From the NCBI GenBank assembly GCA_020696855.1, contig JAJFMT010000017.1, forward strand, positions 1 through 38,051: DNA of 38,051 bases, given 5' to 3'. Within the stretch, counting starts at the first letter, position 1. Every line of letters begins with the position of its first letter. The notes beneath the pieces are model-generated. The model ran no database searches, was not told where the DNA came from, and saw only the letters and a list, made by a program, of their open reading frames with translations. The DNA comes from Pseudobdellovibrio sp. GTDB taxonomy: Bacteria > Bdellovibrionota > Bdellovibrionia > Bdellovibrionales > Bdellovibrionaceae. The position numbers and the translations under genes are program-made. Of this stretch, positions 1 to 7,958 are shown piece after piece.

Positions 1-254
1 GTAACCAGCCAGCCTTTTCTGCGGCCGAAGAATGGCGGCTCGAAGCGGTCCATCAGCGGTGCCCATAAAAATTTAAATGTATATGGCAAGCCCACAAGAC
101 TGAAGAACCCGATGGTTGCGATGTCGATACCATCGATGGTCAGCCACGCCTGCATCGACTGGCCGGTAAGAGCCAGTGGCAGACCGCTCGCGAAACCCAA
201 AATTAAAATACAAATTTGCTTCCAGGCAGAAGAGTGAATCCACGATTTAAACAT
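1..254 (-). CDS. AmpG-like MFS transporter (partial, N-terminal part)
   Basis: Only the first 84 codons lie in the window; the gene runs off the left edge. The visible protein begins MFKSWIHSSAWKQICILI, then has a hydrophobic first helix with GFASGLPLAL, a second with IATIGFFSLVGLPYTFKFLW, and the cytoplasmic loop APLMDRFEPPFFGRRKGWL. The first-helix pattern and the D-R-(Y/F)...GRR-(K/R)-GW loop are typical of AmpG, the inner-membrane permease that imports anhydro-muropeptides for wall recycling. The ATG overlaps the end of the upstream adenosine-deaminase-like gene by 8 bases, so the two are probably translated together. AmpG relatives also include other MFS permeases, so the substrate is inferred. 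Confidence 0.8.
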   Translation of the reverse strand, partial: MFKSWIHSSAWKQICILILGFASGLPLALTGQSMQAWLTIDGIDIATIGFFSLVGLPYTFKFLWAPLMDRFEPPFFGRRKGWLV

Positions 255-1887
255 GACTGTTTACATCCTTTCGCATTTTCCAGAGCAGTTGGCTGATGAA
301 CGCACGGCGGGTTTCGCCGGTCGTTACCATTAAAAGTTTAGTGATTTTTAAATTGGCGGCATCGGTCAGTAGTAAAATCATCATTTCAGAAACGTAATTC
401 GTTCCAAGTGTGTAGTAGTTATCCGTTCCAAGTCCCAGTTTTACGTTTTTCTTTTCCCACCAGGAAAACGGGTGGTCTTTGTAGTCTCTGAATTTCTCTG
501 TCAGTTTGTTATTTGAAGACGGAAGAGAAATCAGCGAAACACCTTTTTGAATGAGGCGGTTTAAAACATCATGCTGATATTGTTCAATCGCACGCGCCGT
601 ATGGAATTTTATTTTAAGAAACTGTGTTCTGTCTTTATCGCTTAAGACTTCGCCGGAAAGAATCTTTTTAAAAATTCCCTCGTGGGCGCCCCAGGTTAAA
701 TCGACCAGCTCTTTGTAATCGTGGCCTTTTACATCCAGCGGCTGGCCGTTCAGATTATTTTTAATGGTTCGCTGATAAAGCTGGTGAAAATAAAGATTCG
801 GATTAATCCCAAGACTGATCCCGTGCTCAAGCGCATCAATTTGCCAGATATTCATGGCGTTATCTACAGCCTGTATCCCTTTTTTCAGAGTGTGCCAGGT
901 TTCACCATGGTGGGATTTAACCTGAAAACCGCGGTACTGAAGCTTTCTGAAACCGTGCTGCAGTTCAAAGAAGTGCTCTTTTCGGTACATCTCTTTTTCG
1001 TCGCCGACAGTGTCGACTTCGTTTACGTGCTCAGCCAAAAACGGATATTTATCCAATAGCCCGAGAATTTCATCGATCTGATGCATGAAGTGTTCTTTGC
1101 GGGTCGTGAACTTGCTTTCATCGAAATAGTTCGTTTCTTTTCTGAACGAAGGCGAAAGAATAAATTTGAAATCCGGATGTTCTTTTTGAAAAGCTTTAAA
1201 GCCGTCGTACAAGCCTAAGAGAACATCTTCTGACGTCACCATGTCTAAGCCGGGGATTTTATCATCAGACTTCGAAGTCGAACGGTTTAACATGAATTTT
1301 AACCGCAGCGAACCCACATTGTGCTTGTTGTACAGCTCGCTCGCCATATGAAAAGCGGCGTCGGTATGAGCCTGGCGTGAAATAAAAATAAGACTCGGCA
1401 AAAATAAAATCCGCAAGTATGTCGTAAAACCTTCGGTGTCTTTCAGGCGAATTAATTTTTCAACATCCGCTGCCGAGGTGATCGGCCATGAATCAGGGCC
1501 GTAAACATTTTTGATTTTGCGTTCGTAAATTGAAGCGTTTGGGCCTTCCAGTAACGGCTTAAGCTGGCTCCATACAAATTCTGCCGTTAATGAACCCGAT
1601 AGGTGAATATGCTCTTCACGGTACTTCAGCGGGAAGCGTCTGAAGAATTCTTCTAATACGGAGTTGAACTTGTGCTGGCGCAAAGATCGCATGTCGATTT
1701 TATTTATCATGAACTGGTTCAGCAGTTCGCGGTATTCAGCAACCCATTCGTAAGCTTCCGCATTTTTTGCTTTCAGAGAAGAAGACAACATCAGGTCAAG
1801 AGTGTCGACCAGTGAGATGCCGTTGGTTTCTGAAACGATTTCTACAAATTCTTTTACCAGTAGCTTCTGAGTGAACGATATGATCAT
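247..1887 (-). CDS. adenosine deaminase-family metal-dependent hydrolase (long form)
   Basis: 546 residues. The C-terminal two thirds carry the metal-binding pattern of the adenosine/AMP deaminase superfamily in the right order: HIHLSGS (H93 and H95), a HHGET motif matching the family HAGE, DALEHGISLG matching the RIGHG motif, PSSNNKL matching CPxSN, and LGTDNYYT matching the STDDP metal aspartate. Usual bacterial adenosine deaminases have about 330-350 residues. This one has about 90 extra N-terminal residues plus insertions, as in some adenosine-deaminase-like or AMP-deaminase-like proteins. It likely deaminates a purine nucleoside or nucleotide, but the substrate cannot be read from sequence. 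No Shine-Dalgarno precedes the ATG; a TATAGC box sits at 1902-1897 on this strand. The 3' end overlaps the AmpG-like gene. Confidence 0.8.
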   Translation of the reverse strand: MIISFTQKLLVKEFVEIVSETNGISLVDTLDLMLSSSLKAKNAEAYEWVAEYRELLNQFMINKIDMRSLRQHKFNSVLEEFFRRFPLKYREEHIHLSGSLTAEFVWSQLKPLLEGPNASIYERKIKNVYGPDSWPITSAADVEKLIRLKDTEGFTTYLRILFLPSLIFISRQAHTDAAFHMASELYNKHNVGSLRLKFMLNRSTSKSDDKIPGLDMVTSEDVLLGLYDGFKAFQKEHPDFKFILSPSFRKETNYFDESKFTTRKEHFMHQIDEILGLLDKYPFLAEHVNEVDTVGDEKEMYRKEHFFELQHGFRKLQYRGFQVKSHHGETWHTLKKGIQAVDNAMNIWQIDALEHGISLGINPNLYFHQLYQRTIKNNLNGQPLDVKGHDYKELVDLTWGAHEGIFKKILSGEVLSDKDRTQFLKIKFHTARAIEQYQHDVLNRLIQKGVSLISLPSSNNKLTEKFRDYKDHPFSWWEKKNVKLGLGTDNYYTLGTNYVSEMMILLLTDAANLKITKLLMVTTGETRRAFISQLLWKMRKDVNSHV

Positions 1888-1944
1888 GTCTTTTACGCTA
1901 TACTTAGTTAGCTGCGTTGTATACCATATTTTGAGAGGTTAAAT

Positions 1945-2730
1945 ATGCCAGCTTTTGAAATATTTGCCGTCACTCTCGGACTCACTTTAGTTTTGTTCTA
2001 CTGGGTTTGGATTTTCGCGATAAGAGTTAATAACTTCAGTGTGATCGATGCTGCCTGGTCGTTTGCATTCTTCATTCACGCGTTCCTGTTTTTTAATCTT
2101 GGGTCAGGCGCAACCGTCCGAAAATTATTTTTTCTTTCCATGATGGGATTATGGAGCCTGCGCCTCGGAATTTATCTCACAAAAAGAATTAAATCTCACC
2201 ACCCTCAAGAAGACACACGCTATGCAAAATTGCGTGAAGAGTACGGCAGTGAATATGAAAACCGGTTTCTGTATTTTTTTCTGTTACAGGCCGCCAGCGT
2301 TTCGTTTCTGACTTTTCCGGCGATTTTTGTTTTTAATAACTCCAGTCAAAACCTGAGCTTATTCGAATTCATTGGCCTGATCGCTTTTTTTATTTCTATA
2401 GCCGGCGAGGCGCTGGCCGATACCCAGATGAGCCGCTTCAAGTCCGACCCGGCGAATAAAGGAAAGGTTTGTAACATCGGTCTTTGGCGGTATTCACGCC
2501 ACCCGAATTATTTTTTCGAAAGCTGTATCTGGTTCAGCTACTTTATATTCTGGCTGGGCACAGAATCCCTCTGGTGGTCGGTGTATGCGCCACTGACAAT
2601 ACTGGTTTTGCTGCTAAAAGTAACAGGTGTGCCGCCGTCAGAGGCCCAGTCGCTAAAATCGAGAGGCGACGCTTACCGCGAGTACCAGCGAAAAACCTCG
2701 ATTTTCGTGCCCTGGTTCCCGAAAAATTAA
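1945..2730 (+). CDS. DUF1295 / steroid 5-alpha-reductase-like membrane protein
   Basis: 261 residues, very hydrophobic, with about six to seven predicted membrane helices. It contains GLWRYSRHPNYFFES (RHPNYF at about 185-190), the signature of the DUF1295 branch of the steroid 5-alpha-reductase / isoprenylcysteine methyltransferase fold. A charged loop (about 80-110) precedes the catalytic half. GAGAGG at 1933-1938 is well placed for the ATG. DUF1295 proteins are often encoded beside FAD amine-oxidase-like and DUF1365 proteins in lipid-modification clusters, and the next two genes are exactly these. Reduction or methylation of a membrane lipid is an inference; no substrate is shown. Confidence 0.85.
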   Translation: MPAFEIFAVTLGLTLVLFYWVWIFAIRVNNFSVIDAAWSFAFFIHAFLFFNLGSGATVRKLFFLSMMGLWSLRLGIYLTKRIKSHHPQEDTRYAKLREEYGSEYENRFLYFFLLQAASVSFLTFPAIFVFNNSSQNLSLFEFIGLIAFFISIAGEALADTQMSRFKSDPANKGKVCNIGLWRYSRHPNYFFESCIWFSYFIFWLGTESLWWSVYAPLTILVLLLKVTGVPPSEAQSLKSRGDAYREYQRKTSIFVPWFPKN

Positions 2731-2776
2731 AAGAATTTTAGTGACACCATTTGTGACATAAAATTAAGCTTTAACA

Positions 2777-4102
2777 ATGAAATTAAAAATTGCAGTAGTA
2801 GGTTCCGGCATCGCGGGTCTAGGCAGCAGCTTGCTGTTGTCATCAAAACATGAAGTTCATTTATTCGAAAACGACACACGTCTCGGCGGTCACGCTCACA
2901 CCTCAGACATTCAGGTCGAAGGCCAGTCAGTCGCTGTAGACACGGGTTTTCTGGTTTACAACGATCTGACTTACCCGCACCTTCGCGGAATGTTTGACTA
3001 TCTTGGGGTGGAAACCTGCAATTCCGACATGTCGCTTTCGATTCGGGTGCCTGACCGCAATTTAGAATGGGCCGGAGACAACATGAATACTGTTTTTGCC
3101 CAGCGAAAAAATTTATTAAGCCCGCGTTTTTACCGTTTGTTATTTGATATCGTTAAATTTCACAAGCAGGCCGAAACCAATTGCGAACTTTCACGTTTAA
3201 ACCGCTGGACGGTTGCAGACCTGCTGCAAGAAATGAAATTTTCTAAAGAGCTGGCCGAGTGGTACGTTCTTCCTATGCTGGCAGCCATCTGGTCGACGCC
3301 AGAACAGAAGATGTTCGACTTTCCTGCCGAGACTTTTTTAACTTTCTTTTTGAATCATAAGCTTCTGCAGGTTAACAACCGCCCCCAATGGAAGACGGTA
3401 AAAGGCGGATCCCGCCAGTACGTGCAAAAAATTGCGGAACGTTTGCAGCACATTCACCTTAACGAAGGTGTTTTGGCTGTTGAAAAAGACGGGGATAAGT
3501 TAAAAGTGACAACAGCAAAGGGCGAAATGCTTTTTGATAAAGTCGTATTCGCAACCGCTCCTGCCGTGACAAGGCGAATTCTTAAAACCTCGAATGAAAG
3601 TATAACTAAATTTTTGAATTCATTTCAGGTTGTCCCGAACAGAGCGGTACTTCACCGGGACGAAACGCAAATGCCTGTTTCTAAAAAATGCTGGGCTTCT
3701 TGGTGCGTTCAGGCAAATTTGAAATCATCTTTTTCTAATAATGTTTCTTTAACATATTATCTAAACCGCTTGCAGCCGCTGAAAACAAACACCGACATTT
3801 TCCTAAGCCTGAACCCGACGGGTGAACCGAAAAACCAGGTTTTTAAAGTGGATTACACTCATCCGATGTTTGATCAAAAGGCGATCGATGCGCAAAAAGA
3901 TTTACCTGCACTTCAGGGAGTTGACGGTGTTTATCATGCCGGCGCATGGACACGCTATGGGTTTCACGAAGACGGCATATTGAGCGCCGTCAATGTAGCT
4001 AAATGTTTCGGTGTCGAAGTTCCTTGGGGAGTTTCGACGAAGTACGTAAACGCTGACCAGGAAAGAACAGCCCGGCCAGAGCCGGTTGCACTCAGAGCAT
4101 AG
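2777..4102 (+). CDS. FAD-dependent amine-oxidase-like oxidoreductase
   Basis: 441 residues. The N terminus has a Rossmann dinucleotide site (VVGSGIAGLGSSLLL, GSGIAG at 9-14), then the acidic strand end HLFENDTRLGGHAHT. The C terminus has GVYHAGAWTRYGFHEDGI, the FAD-contacting end typical of the NAD(P)-binding amine oxidase / phytoene-desaturase-like group that partners DUF1365. This family is common in clusters with cyclopropane-fatty-acyl-phospholipid synthase and has been tied to modified fatty acids, including methylated and furan fatty acids. It starts 46 bases after the DUF1295 gene and its stop abuts the ribosome site of the DUF1365 gene. Oxidation or desaturation of a membrane acyl chain is inferred from context. 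Confidence 0.85.
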   Translation: MKLKIAVVGSGIAGLGSSLLLSSKHEVHLFENDTRLGGHAHTSDIQVEGQSVAVDTGFLVYNDLTYPHLRGMFDYLGVETCNSDMSLSIRVPDRNLEWAGDNMNTVFAQRKNLLSPRFYRLLFDIVKFHKQAETNCELSRLNRWTVADLLQEMKFSKELAEWYVLPMLAAIWSTPEQKMFDFPAETFLTFFLNHKLLQVNNRPQWKTVKGGSRQYVQKIAERLQHIHLNEGVLAVEKDGDKLKVTTAKGEMLFDKVVFATAPAVTRRILKTSNESITKFLNSFQVVPNRAVLHRDETQMPVSKKCWASWCVQANLKSSFSNNVSLTYYLNRLQPLKTNTDIFLSLNPTGEPKNQVFKVDYTHPMFDQKAIDAQKDLPALQGVDGVYHAGAWTRYGFHEDGILSAVNVAKCFGVEVPWGVSTKYVNADQERTARPEPVALRA

Positions 4103-4109
4103 GAGCGAA

Positions 4110-4895
4110 GTGAGCAGCCTCAGCATTTTGCAAGGACATGTCTACCATTCCAGAAGCGAAACGGCTGCTAACAGTTTTCGTTACCCGATTTTTAATATCT
4201 ATTTTTCTGTCGACGAAACAGAAAAGCTGCAAGAGCTTTTCAAAAGACGCTATTTTCGTCTCTTAAGTTTTAAGCCTTCGGACTATTTAGAGAAAACCGG
4301 CGGCAATCTGAAAAATGAAATCGAAATTTTTGCAGCTAAAAGGTTTCAGTTCCACCGCGGTGCCGATTACGACCGGGTTTATCTGCAAACAATTCCGAAA
4401 ATGTTCGGCTATGTGTTTAACCCAGTAAGCTTCTGGTATTTCTTTAAGAGCGAAAAGCTTGCGGCTGTCATGTGCGAAGTTAACAATACGTTCGGTGAAA
4501 AGCATTATTATTGGCTGAATGAACCTTCTGCCAATTTGAACAGCCAGTGGATGACGGCGCAAAAAGAGTTTCACGTTTCGCCGTTTTTTCCCATCGATGG
4601 AAAGTACAAATTCCGTTTCGATATTAATTCAGATAGTGTAACAGCTCATATTAATTTCATCGCTGCCGATCATTCAAAGCGGTTGATCACCTGGATCAAA
4701 GGGGATTTGTCAGAGTTAAATCAAGTCTCGCCGGTCAAGCTGGTGTTACGTTACGGCTGGATGACCCCACTGGTTGTTATCCGCATTCATATGCAGGCCG
4801 TAAAGCTCTATTTTAAGAAAGTTAAATTTTTTACGAAGCCTGAACTGCCTGAAAACGCTGTCACCTACGGAAATACTAATGGCGATAAAAAATAA
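4110..4895 (+). CDS. DUF1365 domain protein
   Basis: About 261 residues from a GTG at 4110. I prefer this GTG because AGGAG at 4101-4105 lies just upstream; an in-frame TTG at 4086 would add eight residues inside the preceding gene. Family hallmarks are RVYLQTIPKMFGYVFNPVSF (the FNPVSFWYF core at about 103-111), then VMCEVNNTFGEKHYYWL and FHVSPFFPIDGKYKF. The biochemical role of DUF1365 is not known to me, but it is a near-constant partner of the FAD amine-oxidase-like protein in lipid clusters. Its last 17 bases overlap the TetR gene, pointing to one operon. The usual cyclopropane synthase partner is not in this window. Confidence 0.85.
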   Translation: MSSLSILQGHVYHSRSETAANSFRYPIFNIYFSVDETEKLQELFKRRYFRLLSFKPSDYLEKTGGNLKNEIEIFAAKRFQFHRGADYDRVYLQTIPKMFGYVFNPVSFWYFFKSEKLAAVMCEVNNTFGEKHYYWLNEPSANLNSQWMTAQKEFHVSPFFPIDGKYKFRFDINSDSVTAHINFIAADHSKRLITWIKGDLSELNQVSPVKLVLRYGWMTPLVVIRIHMQAVKLYFKKVKFFTKPELPENAVTYGNTNGDKK

Positions 4896-5520
4896 AAAGA
4901 AACCTTTAGCGAAAAAAGCTCCGCGAAAGTACGACAATACCACCCGCGAAAAAAAATCGGATCTTAACCGGCAGAAAATCGTGGATTCCTATGTGGATTT
5001 ACTTGTGGCGAACGCCGGCCAGGATGTGACTTTGCAATCTCTTGCAAAGAAAACAAAAATTTCGATGCGAACACTCTTTCGGTTTTTCGGTGATAAAGAA
5101 AAGTTAAATCATGAAATTGAAATTTACTTATCCAAGTATCTGGGTTCAATATCAGCCGAAATCGAAAAACTCAGTGTGGCCGAGTACGCCGCATTTACAT
5201 ACGAAGTGTTTGACCGCTACGAAAGACTTTTTAAAGCTTATCTTTACACAAGCTTCGGCCAGCTTTCGCGCCGTATTTTGCGCCGGCGATTTCACGAGAT
5301 GCTGATTAAAAAAATTATTTTTGAAGTGACCGGCAAACATACGAAAGAAACCGATCTGCCGGCAGATGTGCTGACAAAAATCCGTTTTACAGCCAATTTG
5401 ATCAGTGCCCAGATGTGGAATGATCTTCAGGAAAGTTACAGCCTTACAGGAAAAGACATTGCGCCTGCGGCCCGCTGGGCGGTTCAGACATTACTGAAAG
5501 ATTTGAACATAACCTTGTGA
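4879..5520 (+). CDS. TetR/AcrR-family transcriptional regulator
   Basis: 213 residues. After a very basic 30-residue tail (MAIKNKKKPLAKKAPRK...), residues 31-80 form the TetR DNA-binding domain: RQKIVDSYVDLLV, then the helix-turn-helix VTLQSLAKKTKISMRTLFRFF and GDKEKL. The helical C-terminal half should bind a ligand and dimerise but has no recognisable specificity. It overlaps the DUF1365 gene by 17 bases and so closes the DUF1295-FAD-DUF1365 operon; local control of that operon is likely. Its 3' end overlaps the convergent GNAT gene by 37 bases. The basic tail is longer than usual for TetR. Confidence 0.88.
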   Translation: MAIKNKKKPLAKKAPRKYDNTTREKKSDLNRQKIVDSYVDLLVANAGQDVTLQSLAKKTKISMRTLFRFFGDKEKLNHEIEIYLSKYLGSISAEIEKLSVAEYAAFTYEVFDRYERLFKAYLYTSFGQLSRRILRRRFHEMLIKKIIFEVTGKHTKETDLPADVLTKIRFTANLISAQMWNDLQESYSLTGKDIAPAARWAVQTLLKDLNITL

Positions 5521-5963
5521 GCGCCGATGGTGTCGATATTGAAAACCTCTTCAATCGCGGTATAGCCTAATTTTTTATAAAAGACTTCTGCACTGACGCG
5601 TGCATTGAACCAAAGTAAATCACAGCCGCGTTTTTTTAATTCGTCTTCAGCCGCCAAAATTATTTTTCGCCCGAGGCCCTGGCCCTGATAGGACGGATCT
5701 GTCGCCATACCGCGAAGGCGGTAAGGTAACACCGCTTTAGGAAAGTGGGCATGACCTTGCTGCATGAAGGTGCCGTTACTGACGACTTTGCCTTCGGATT
5801 TAACTCCGACGTGAAATGTAGTTGGTAAATTGTCTTCAGGATATTCGCAGAATTCGCGCGGGTGCAGCGGACGCAAAATACGCATTCTTAAATCGATTGT
5901 GTCTGCAGCAGAAATAAAGCCGACGGTGAAGTTGTCAGAGAGAGAATTTGGCGGTTGTTGCAT
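5484..5963 (-). CDS. GNAT-family N-acetyltransferase
   Basis: 159 residues. The acetyl-CoA site is clear: LRGMATDPSYQGQGLGRKII with the Q-x-x-G-x-G signature (QGQGLG, 93-98). It is followed by the alpha-helix AAEDELKKRGCDLLWFNAR and the motif-B end VFYKKLGYTAI. An acyl group is moved from CoA to an amine on an unknown small molecule or protein. The gene starts 15 bases after the HNH gene on the same strand, so the two are probably co-transcribed. The start has no obvious Shine-Dalgarno. The last 37 bases are antisense to the end of the TetR gene. Confidence 0.88.
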   Translation of the reverse strand: MQQPPNSLSDNFTVGFISAADTIDLRMRILRPLHPREFCEYPEDNLPTTFHVGVKSEGKVVSNGTFMQQGHAHFPKAVLPYRLRGMATDPSYQGQGLGRKIILAAEDELKKRGCDLLWFNARVSAEVFYKKLGYTAIEEVFNIDTIGAHKVMFKSFSNV

Positions 5964-5978
5964 GAAGGATATTTAACT

Positions 5979-6539
5979 TCAGTTGGTTTTGAATCTCAAA
6001 TAATCTTTCCACAGAGAGAAAGATTTCTCGTCTTGCTGCACGGTTAAACTGAATTCAACAACCGGCAGCCAATTGGGGGCCCTAGGCGGCCGCTGCAACG
6101 GCATTTTTGCTTTTTCAGGTGTTCTGTTTGCCTTCACCTGATTGCAGCTGCGGCAAGCGGTGACCACATTGGTCCAAGTCTTCGGACCGCCTTGTGAGGC
6201 GGGGACCACATGATCAATAGTTAATTCTTTGTAATTAAATTTTATAAGACAGTACTGACAAGTGTAGTTATCACGGATGTAAACGTTTTCTCTGCAGAAG
6301 CGAACGCCATCGATGCGCTTGGGCTTCACGTAAGATTTAAGTCTCAGAACACTTGGTAATTTGAAAGAATCAGAAACAGACCGGACCATCGCCGAGTGAT
6401 ACTCGAGAATTTCTACTTTTTCTTGGAACCACATTAACAAAGCTTTTTGCCATGAAATGATACGGAGCGGTTCGTAGCTGGCATTTAGGACCAAAGCTCT
6501 GAAACTGGTTGTGCGGGCATCCGTTGCGGCCATCACCAT
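5979..6539 (-). CDS. HNH endonuclease-family protein
   Basis: 186 residues. The N-terminal part (TSFRALVLNASYEPLRIISW) is the leader typical of a common small stand-alone HNH family. The C-terminal zinc/HNH core is complete: YTCQYC (C94, C97), LTIDHVVPASQGGP (D109, H110), WTNVV (N124), and TACRSCNQVKANRTPEKA (C129, C132). It should bind a zinc ion and a catalytic metal and cut DNA; cellular roles of this family are poorly known. The first ATG is at 6539 and a second at 6533 (MAATDA) is also possible. Neither has a Shine-Dalgarno. TACAAT at 6559-6554 on this strand is a candidate -10 box only about eight bases from the first ATG after the expected start point. Confidence 0.87.
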   Translation of the reverse strand: MVMAATDARTTSFRALVLNASYEPLRIISWQKALLMWFQEKVEILEYHSAMVRSVSDSFKLPSVLRLKSYVKPKRIDGVRFCRENVYIRDNYTCQYCLIKFNYKELTIDHVVPASQGGPKTWTNVVTACRSCNQVKANRTPEKAKMPLQRPPRAPNWLPVVEFSLTVQQDEKSFSLWKDYLRFKTN

Positions 6540-6792
6540 AATTACTATTAATTATTGTATCGAATTGATTACTTTTCAAGCGTTTAGAGTTTATTGTTTG
6601 TATAAACCAATTTAATGAGTTTTCAGACGTAAATTCTCAAAAAAATACTGGACCAAAGTATTAAATTTTTCACCGCATTATGCCGTAAATAGCTAGAGAG
6701 AATTGGTTAGGTTTTGCTGAAGTTAATTTAACTAATCTCATATTAAGGCGTAACCTATAAGCGAAGTCTGCGTTTAGGTAAAAGGAGGCTTC
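6540..6792. other. divergent spacer between HNH gene and lipoprotein gene
   Basis: 253 bases, AT-rich, with no credible ORF. It must hold promoters for both flanking genes. For the plus strand, TTGCTG at 6714-6719 and CATATT at 6739-6744 are a weak pair with a 19-base spacer. Between them lies AGTTAATTTAACT at 6721-6733, a palindrome with six-base arms, which could be a repressor site. The plus-strand gene has a strong AAAGGAGG ribosome site. Confidence 0.4.
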
Positions 6793-7749
6793 ATGAAAAA
6801 ATTAGTTTTAGTTCTGGCTGCTTCACTGTGTGTATTCGGTTGTAAAAAAGACGGTGAGGATAATACCGCATCCGACATCGAAGAAACCGCCCAGCAGATC
6901 GGTGACATCATGGCTTCCATGGATGAACAAGGCGCAGATGACGGAACCATAGCTGCCACAAATAAATTACATCTTCAAAAAACTTTCGCACGCTATAATC
7001 AGGATCCGCCTGCGCCGGTTGTCAGTAACGTAATGAATTTAATGATTGCGCCGGCTGAAGCGGCTGCTTGTTACAGTTTCGGCGTGGGTTCCGGATGGGG
7101 TTTATGCTCAGGCCGCACTCTCGTCAGATCATTTAATAACTGTACCATCGGAACGACTGCTGTACTCAGCGGAGACGTGACCTTAACCTGGGCCGGAAAC
7201 GGCAGCGCCTGCGACTGGGCTGGAGCACCTGTTGCCGGTGATTCCATCAAGCGAGTTCCGAATTTTACTTTAACAGGCCGGCGCGGAGCCACACTGAGCG
7301 TGACTGCTAAGAAGACAGACGGTGTGACCGTATCTGACGGACAATTACTTAAATTCGTCAGTGGCAGCGCACCCAATATGGTTTTTCATTTTACAAACGA
7401 CGGCATTCGCAGAAAATTTACGACAGCATCGAACACCACTTTATTCGATCAAACAACGACGGTCGCCTCGGGTACTCCAATTGTTGTGACAGGAAATTCA
7501 AGATCTAACAGGATAATGAATGGCGGTTTTCTAACCGTAACCGATACGTTGAACAGCGTGGTTTGTAACTTTACTCCGTCCAATGTGACCTGGAATTCAG
7601 CGACGTGTAACTGCGCCGTTCAAGGTTCATGGAGCGGTATTTGTGACAACGGCTCTAACCCGTCGCTCACCATTACAGGTTGCGGCACGGCCACGTATAC
7701 AGACGGTATTTCGACGACTAACGTAACCTTTGACCGCTGCTCTAACTAG
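6793..7749 (+). CDS. predicted lipoprotein of unknown function
   Basis: 318 residues, not recognised. The N terminus MKKLVLVLAASLCVFGC is a lipoprotein signal peptide with the lipobox VFGC (C17 would be lipidated), followed by a charged linker KKDGEDN and an acidic helical stretch to about residue 60. The rest is rich in Thr, Ser, Asn and Gly, suggesting a beta-rich extracellular domain. It has many cysteines, clustered near 94-150 and in the last 60 residues (CNC, CDN, CGT, DRCSN), likely forming disulfides. AAAGGAGG just before the ATG is the strongest ribosome site in this part of the window. No +2 sorting signal tells inner from outer membrane. Confidence 0.85.
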   Translation: MKKLVLVLAASLCVFGCKKDGEDNTASDIEETAQQIGDIMASMDEQGADDGTIAATNKLHLQKTFARYNQDPPAPVVSNVMNLMIAPAEAAACYSFGVGSGWGLCSGRTLVRSFNNCTIGTTAVLSGDVTLTWAGNGSACDWAGAPVAGDSIKRVPNFTLTGRRGATLSVTAKKTDGVTVSDGQLLKFVSGSAPNMVFHFTNDGIRRKFTTASNTTLFDQTTTVASGTPIVVTGNSRSNRIMNGGFLTVTDTLNSVVCNFTPSNVTWNSATCNCAVQGSWSGICDNGSNPSLTITGCGTATYTDGISTTNVTFDRCSN

Positions 7750-7903
7750 ACGCTTGCGCTCGTAATAGTTTGTTTAGAAAAAAAGATATTCAGTTCGAAT
7801 ACAATCGAAAGCGTCCGGCTTAACTAAAAAAGGTTGCTTCGACAGTGACTTGGACTGCTTCGCAATCTGCTTTGTAACGGCTTTGCCGCCTTGACGCTTT
7901 TTT
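7749..7903 (+). ncRNA. candidate structured RNA / attenuator-like leader ending in a T-tract
   Basis: The spacer before the FKBP gene folds into nested pairs: AAAGCGTC (7808-7815) with GACGCTTT (7893-7900), CGGC (7816-7819) with GCCG (7885-7888), GGTTGC (7832-7837) with GCAATC (7862-7867), and CAGT (7843-7846) with ACTG (7854-7857). The closing arm runs into six Ts (7898-7903). A second GACGCTT at 7749-7755 can pair with the same AAGCGTC, so two exclusive folds exist, as in terminator/antiterminator leaders. It may instead be only the terminator of the lipoprotein gene. I recognise no known riboswitch class. Confidence 0.35.
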
Positions 7904-7958
7904 CATTTCAAGCTAAACCTAAATTAACAAAAACAAAGTTTTAAATAGAGGAATTAAA

